This document shows, piece by piece, positions 55,501 to 61,500 of a stretch of 64,000 nt of DNA (positions are counted from its first letter, which is position 1; each line of letters begins with the position of its first letter). Both the position numbers and the translations under genes were made by a program. Origin of the DNA: Breviolum minutum Mf 1.05b.01 (taxonomy: Eukaryota; Sar; Dinophyceae; Suessiales; Symbiodiniaceae). The DNA is taken from contig DF239669.1 in the NCBI GenBank assembly GCA_000507305.1, positions 111,709-175,708 on the forward strand, in the 5' to 3' direction. The notes below the pieces were generated by a model. The model ran no database searches, had not been told where the DNA came from, and saw only the letters and a program-made list of their open reading frames with translations.

Positions 55501-58500
55501 AATCTTTTCACCTGCCTTGTTGGTATTAACCTCTTTGATCAAAACCACACTTCCTTGCAGAGAGATGAATCCATCAGGAGGCATTGCATCCGAACCAACA
55601 AGCACAGCTCTTTTGCCCAATCTTTTGACAATTCGAAAAGTCCATCCAATCTGCTTGCCCCATCCAACCAGATCAGGATCACTGATGCCCACAGGAATTG
55701 GATCAATCTTGAACAACTTTGTCACAGCCAGTGGGGCTTCATGTTCCTTCTGATCAGGACGAAGTTCTTTTGAAATGGATGGGAATTTACTTTGATGACA
55801 TCGGATACCCCAAGAGTTACGCCCACGTACAATACCAGAATGATTTGGAATCTTCTGAGCAGCAAGTACGCACTGCAAATGTGAACCCAACCAAATCACA
55901 CTCCAATCCGGATGTCGTAGATGATTGTCTGCCTTCGCAACTGTGTAAATGCCATTCACCCCAGATTTCCCCAACAACGTTTCAACAATCAATTTTTGAA
56001 CACGGAGGAAACACTGAGCAGATGTAGCAATTACAAAATCACACTTGGTAGAGTTAGCAAAGAATGCCCTACCCCAAACTTGCATCAACTGTGTTGTGTC
56101 AACTCCTAGTTGCTCTTTCACATTCCTGACAAAATTCTTTTCAAGCCCAGTCCAAATATGTTGAGGGGCCTCATCTTTCCAAACAACAACCGAAATCACA
56201 ATGGATTCTTGGTTGGCAGGTTCAGTAGATGCCATTTAACTTGATAGTTAATGTTGGCTTCACCCAATTGCCAAAGGAAACCTCGCAAAATAACCTGTCG
56301 TCCCATATCATCGGTTGCAGGGAATGTAATGACATTAGGCTCGGGTTGCTGAAACTCGCTGGGTTTTTCAAGTGTAATAATCCCAAATGCATCAGGCATG
56401 AATGGCCTCTGAACACTGAGCCAAGGTTTTGCTTCATCACCCGAAAGCAGGATAACACCTTGACTACTCCTTTCAACCTTTGAAACAATCTGAGCGAAAT
56501 CACCATCAGGCAGTGTGAAATATCCCGGGCACAAAGCAAAATTTTCAGCAGATACCTTCACAGGTTGCTTCTTCCTGATCGCACGTTGAATGGTTGAAGC
56601 TGCTTTTGCTTTCACGGGATCATGTGCAACATAGGGAATATTATGGACTTTGGCAAGTTCAACCATAAGCCCCCATCTCTTTTCATGGTTCTCTTCCTGC
56701 AATGTGCGAAGAATCTTGTTTACACCAACCTTGTCAATCCAGCGACTCACCAAGAAGTCCATTTCACTCAACGGGAAATTTCGACCTAGGAGTTCTCTAG
56801 CAAGAAGATTCCTACACTCATGTTTCGACTCCTGCTTCGCACCACCACCATGACACTTCCCAACCAAATGCAAGCGTACTTCATGACAATCGCAGGCATT
56901 GAGAAGATGGAAAAAATCACAATCCGGTACAACTCTCTTTCCACGAAATACTCCATGCACTTGATTCAGCCCAATCAGAGTATGGATTTGATTCCACAAT
57001 GAAATGAGATGTTCAACCTTGAAGTTCCCAGGAATTCTACATGACCAGATGTGAATACCATCAAATTTAATCCGGACAGCTACACATCCAGTACTCTGCA
57101 CATCAATTGCCTTGAGAGCAATGCCCACAACCCCTTTCAAGATTGTAAAGCGCAGGAAAACACAAGGCGACGCATGAATGTCCATTGGTACAATGACTCC
57201 AAGTACCTTCTTTAATTCATACGATCTCAAACCATGCTCAAGTTCAAGAGTATTGGAAATGTCAATCCTTTGACCTGACATGATATCACGTTTAGAAATC
57301 CATTGCCAACCTAATGAAGAAAGCATCGTGGAGAGGAATGCAATGATCTTACAACAGGTCATGTTCAAGGTGCTTTCAAATCCATCTTTGCCCATCATGA
57401 AAACAACCGACCCAGTGCCAAAACGGATCTCAGGAATGGATTGATGAATGCAACTTTCATACTGATTAAGGTCGGATACAGGAACAGGATGCACACGATC
57501 AAGGGTGTCAAGTTGCAAACCATGGCTATGGATAAGCACACAAGTCTCACTCCTACAAAGGTCTTCCAACTCACGTTCATTCAAGCCCATGTCAAAACAC
57601 TTCATCCCTTCAAGGAATTTGCTCAACCACATGGGCGGTAGATCTTTGAAGACCCTCCGAAGAATCTGCAAAGGAGAGGACAGTTCATCAACATGCAACC
57701 ATCTTGCAGGGGATTCAAACCATCGCTTCATGCCATCACCAACAATCCCGAAGAAAAGGGTAAGCCCATCAGGAATTTCTTGTGACAAAGGCCACACTAC
57801 ACCCTGTTCAGTCAATGGGATCATGCTGGTAAGTTCACATGGGAATTTCTCCAAAGCATCTTTCAATGTTGACCCCAAGGGCAACCGAATGGCAGCTTGC
57901 GAATGCACAGTGATGTCCCTCGCTTCAACCTCAAAACTGTGCGATGCTACGTCCCTCGCTTCAACCTCAAAACTGTGCGATGCTACGTCCCTCGCTTCAA
58001 CCTCAAAACTGTGCGATGCTTCGCCCCTCGCTTCAATCTCAAAAGGCAATGCGGCTGAAACGCCTGAACGGTCCATCTCATCATGTCTCATGCATTTCTT
58101 GGGTGGAGACGCAATGCAAACATCATCATCCAGGTCATCAATGGAGGGAGCAGGCATGACATGAGGGGAATGAGTCCTCTTGATGATCAATCTTCCATCA
58201 TGGATTTCAAAAACTGTATTGCCAGCATGTAAGCGCTTTTGGATGACTTCAAGTACCAGATCAACTGGATTCATTTGGATCAATCCCAGCGCAACACAGG
58301 CATTACACAAGGCAAGCGATGCATGTTGAACACTAATGGCATTTCCAATGACTAAATGACATTGTCTCAACGAAACAGGAAATGCACATTCAAGAACAGG
58401 GCAAAGGAAATAGAACAACTCCACAGGGCTAAAAAATCTGACACCATATTTGCCATGTCGCAATTCAGCAAAAATGCCTTTCTGGACAAGGGTCTGAATA

Positions 58501-61500
58501 GGTAACAAATGCTGATTACCATATGATGCAACGACTGTGGACAACTGCGACTCTTCACCTCGAATCCTGCTCATTAGGACCTCCTGCAAAATATTTTCAG
58601 TGGTAAAGGATCTGATGTCCTTTGCAAATCTGGGGTCACCGTAAATGCATTTGAGGTCATCATCAAGTGTCAAATCTCTTTCATGTTGTTCGGGGAGATC
58701 ACCAAAAACCCTGAAACTACCCAATGTCACCCTTGGAAGTTGCAACATGCTCAAATTCGCAACGAAAGGAGGTAGTTCATCAATGGGGAGATCAACACGG
58801 ATGAAAACAGCCAGCCATCGTCTTCTAGTCGCGGGGGAGACCTTCTTCATGTCTTCAATGCTCTGCCAAACCAACTTATACCCACAAAACAAAAAGATGC
58901 CAATCAAACATCTAAAGTGCCTATGGGTAGTGATGGTACAAACATTCTCAATCGCAATTGCTGGTGGTCGGAAAAACCTGGCAGCCATTACCCCTTCGCC
59001 CAGTGATTGGCCCTCCAATGAGCAAAAACCATCTTTCATCAGTGTTCCTAAACTCCATGGAGCACAGGGAGGAGACATGGAGTAAATCAAGCAGTTTTCC
59101 CATGGCAACAACTTCATCCATGATACACAATCACAGATAGGACCCACAAAAATACTACTCACCTGACAGTTCGGTCCTAGTACAGGAAATGTTGCACACT
59201 GGATGGTGGGATCACGGAAACCGTAGCTCACAGAGCAATGGTTAATCGCATACATTTCTGCAGTGGGTTGATCAACTTCAATGGCAACACATGAATTCCA
59301 TGGTGCTCCAACATTACCATGTTGCATCATACGCATTGCCTGGAACCACCCCCCAAAACCACCTGCAAAACCTTCTACTAAGGTCCATGGATGACTTGGT
59401 TGCCCCCACTCAGATCGTGATTTGACTGGCAACAAACAAGTTCGACCAGGCACAACACCAAAGGACGTCCTAATGAAACCATCACCCGGGTCTTGACAAA
59501 CAACCCCAACACAGGCCAAACCTTCCAACATCATGCCATCTGCATGTTTGAATGGCTCAGGCAACCAAACCTTTGCAACAGCCTTATGTGTAGCCACATG
59601 GGTAATGTCACAATCATGATTTGCCCCTTGTAAACAACATCGATTTTGTTGACCATCCGGGATGGAAATCTCACCAGAAGCCAGGCATCCATCAATGATA
59701 ACATTCTTCAGGAAGATATTGACTTTCTGAAACATCCCAAAGTCACGAACCTTCCAGGAGTAATCACTTGTGATCCCCATCAACCATCTTTTCATTGTAT
59801 CATCCATGGCAATTCGCACCCCTCCCCCGCCCCAAAGAGGGGGCAACGACCTCACGGTGCCCTGGGACCGTACGTTTGAACCTTGAGGCTACATCATCCC
59901 TGGCTCCAAATCGCTCCCCCAATATCACCGGGTTGTAGAAGTTTATATACCCATTTATAAGACTTCCCTATTAAAGACTATTAAAGCATACAAAGGAGTT
60001 TGGAGGCAACAAAAACCTTGTACCTTCAAAATCTGGTTTCTTAGAGCTAATCATCTTTGTATACCTGGACAGTATAAGCCCATAGAAGCCCTTGATCATT
60101 GTTCATTTGAGAAGGGGCGAGAAGGGGGTAAGGGCCGGCGAATCAAAAATTCCTCGGCTGCCTTGAAATGACACATGTTGAAATGGAACCCCTGGCGGCT
60201 GGAATGAACAAATAAAGTTCCATCTGTTTTTGCTCTATCTTACCGATATGATCCATGTATTTGTATGGTATATTTACCTACAACTACCATTATGATGTAC
60301 CATAAAAATCAACCAAGTGTAGGTAAACATAGGTAAGAGACCCCTCTGGTACGTACCCCTNTTAGCTAAACATACCATACATGGATTGTATGGGTTAATG
60401 ATAGAACCCTTCAAAACAAGACCCTTTCCAACCGAAACGAAGGTCATTTAGTTTCCACGATACATCTTGAATCTGCTCATTATTTGGAAGGAAAATAGAA
60501 GTTCGAAATAGATTTGGCAACAATAAACTATAGTTGGTGGATTCAACCCATCCGAGAAATAGTAGTCAAATTGGATCATTTCCCCAAATAGGGATGAAAA
60601 TCTCAAAATACTTGAAACCACAACCCAGTAAGGATTTGCTCCCTCATCTTCGTCGCACAGTTTGATCATCAGGAAATCTGCCGATTTCAATCCACCCCAG
60701 TGAACCATTGCCATGCAACAAATCAATCGAAGAACTGTTGATATACTATTCATAATCATGAACTCGTGATCATTGACACGAGCAACGAAAAAAACCCTTT
60801 CTACTTTCCATATTATACTCGTTGTTTACTAGGGAATCCTATAGTGGGATATGATAAACCTTATAACAAAGGATAGTAAAACCCCCTATACAACCTGAAC
60901 AACCATGTTTCTTTTTCACGTGATTATTTCTATATTGTAGCAGTTTGGGTGTGGACACAGTAATTACCAACCTGCTAGTTTGGGTCATCATCTTGATGCT
61001 TTTTATGATCAAATAATCACCCCAAACCCAACTACTAAGTTACGATCCACCTTGACCTACCATGGAGAAAAAAAAAACACAATTCCACATCAACGCCACA
61101 ATTAAGATAACACGATTGCAACAAAAAAACCAAACACCTTGCAACTCATCAATGTTTGCTCCAATTTGTGAAGGATGAACTGGATGAACCGATGAACCTT
61201 ACCGAAAACTCTTTAATAGCTGAAAACAACAAGGCAAAGAACCACCATCCATTGATACGCAAAACAACGACTCGACCTAACTCCAAAATGCGATCAAGAA
61301 GTTCGCCTGTTTTACATCGATGCTTCAAAGAAAGTCACCCACTCAGTAAAGGCTTGAAGAATTTGTTTCGTGACATAAGTAACATAAAACTCAAACTATA
61401 GCTATATAGGCATGCTATAGGCAAAGCATGCCTATAGCGTGTGTTGACGAAAGTCGCCCGAAAACTTGAAAGAACAAACAGATGAAATTAAGGAAAACAC

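Larger units (their letters stand above)
49483..59888 (-). mobile_element. Non-LTR retrotransposon carrying a DNA cytosine methyltransferase
   Basis: A 10,406-bp element lies exactly between two copies of an 18-bp direct repeat. Reading on the minus strand: an 80-nt leader, ORF1 (methyltransferase plus unknown regions), ORF2 (gag-like), ORF3 (endonuclease), ORF4 (reverse transcriptase, zinc finger, RNase H), and a 422-nt trailer without a poly(A) tract. No long terminal repeats are visible. Endonuclease type, RT type and target duplication all indicate insertion by target-primed reverse transcription. ORFs are long and the duplication is perfect, so the insertion is recent. It lies in CDPK intron 3 in the same orientation as the gene. 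Methyltransferase capture by dinoflagellate retrotransposons is documented; whether this family is among those described cannot be decided here. Confidence 0.93.
59907..61276. other. CDPK intron 3, part upstream of the retrotransposon
   Basis: Intron sequence with hairpin elements B (60243-60391), A (60530-60630) and G (60800-60905). An open minus segment at 60640-60740 looks kinase-like by chance but lies out of order. Confidence 0.6.

Noticed and set aside
60640-60740. Minus-strand segment that looks like a kinase loop (HWGGLKSADFL) in one frame and a glycine-rich loop (HGNGSLGWIEIG) in another
   Set aside because: It lies downstream of the alpha-D exon in gene order, so neither motif can belong to this kinase; HRD is also replaced by HWG.
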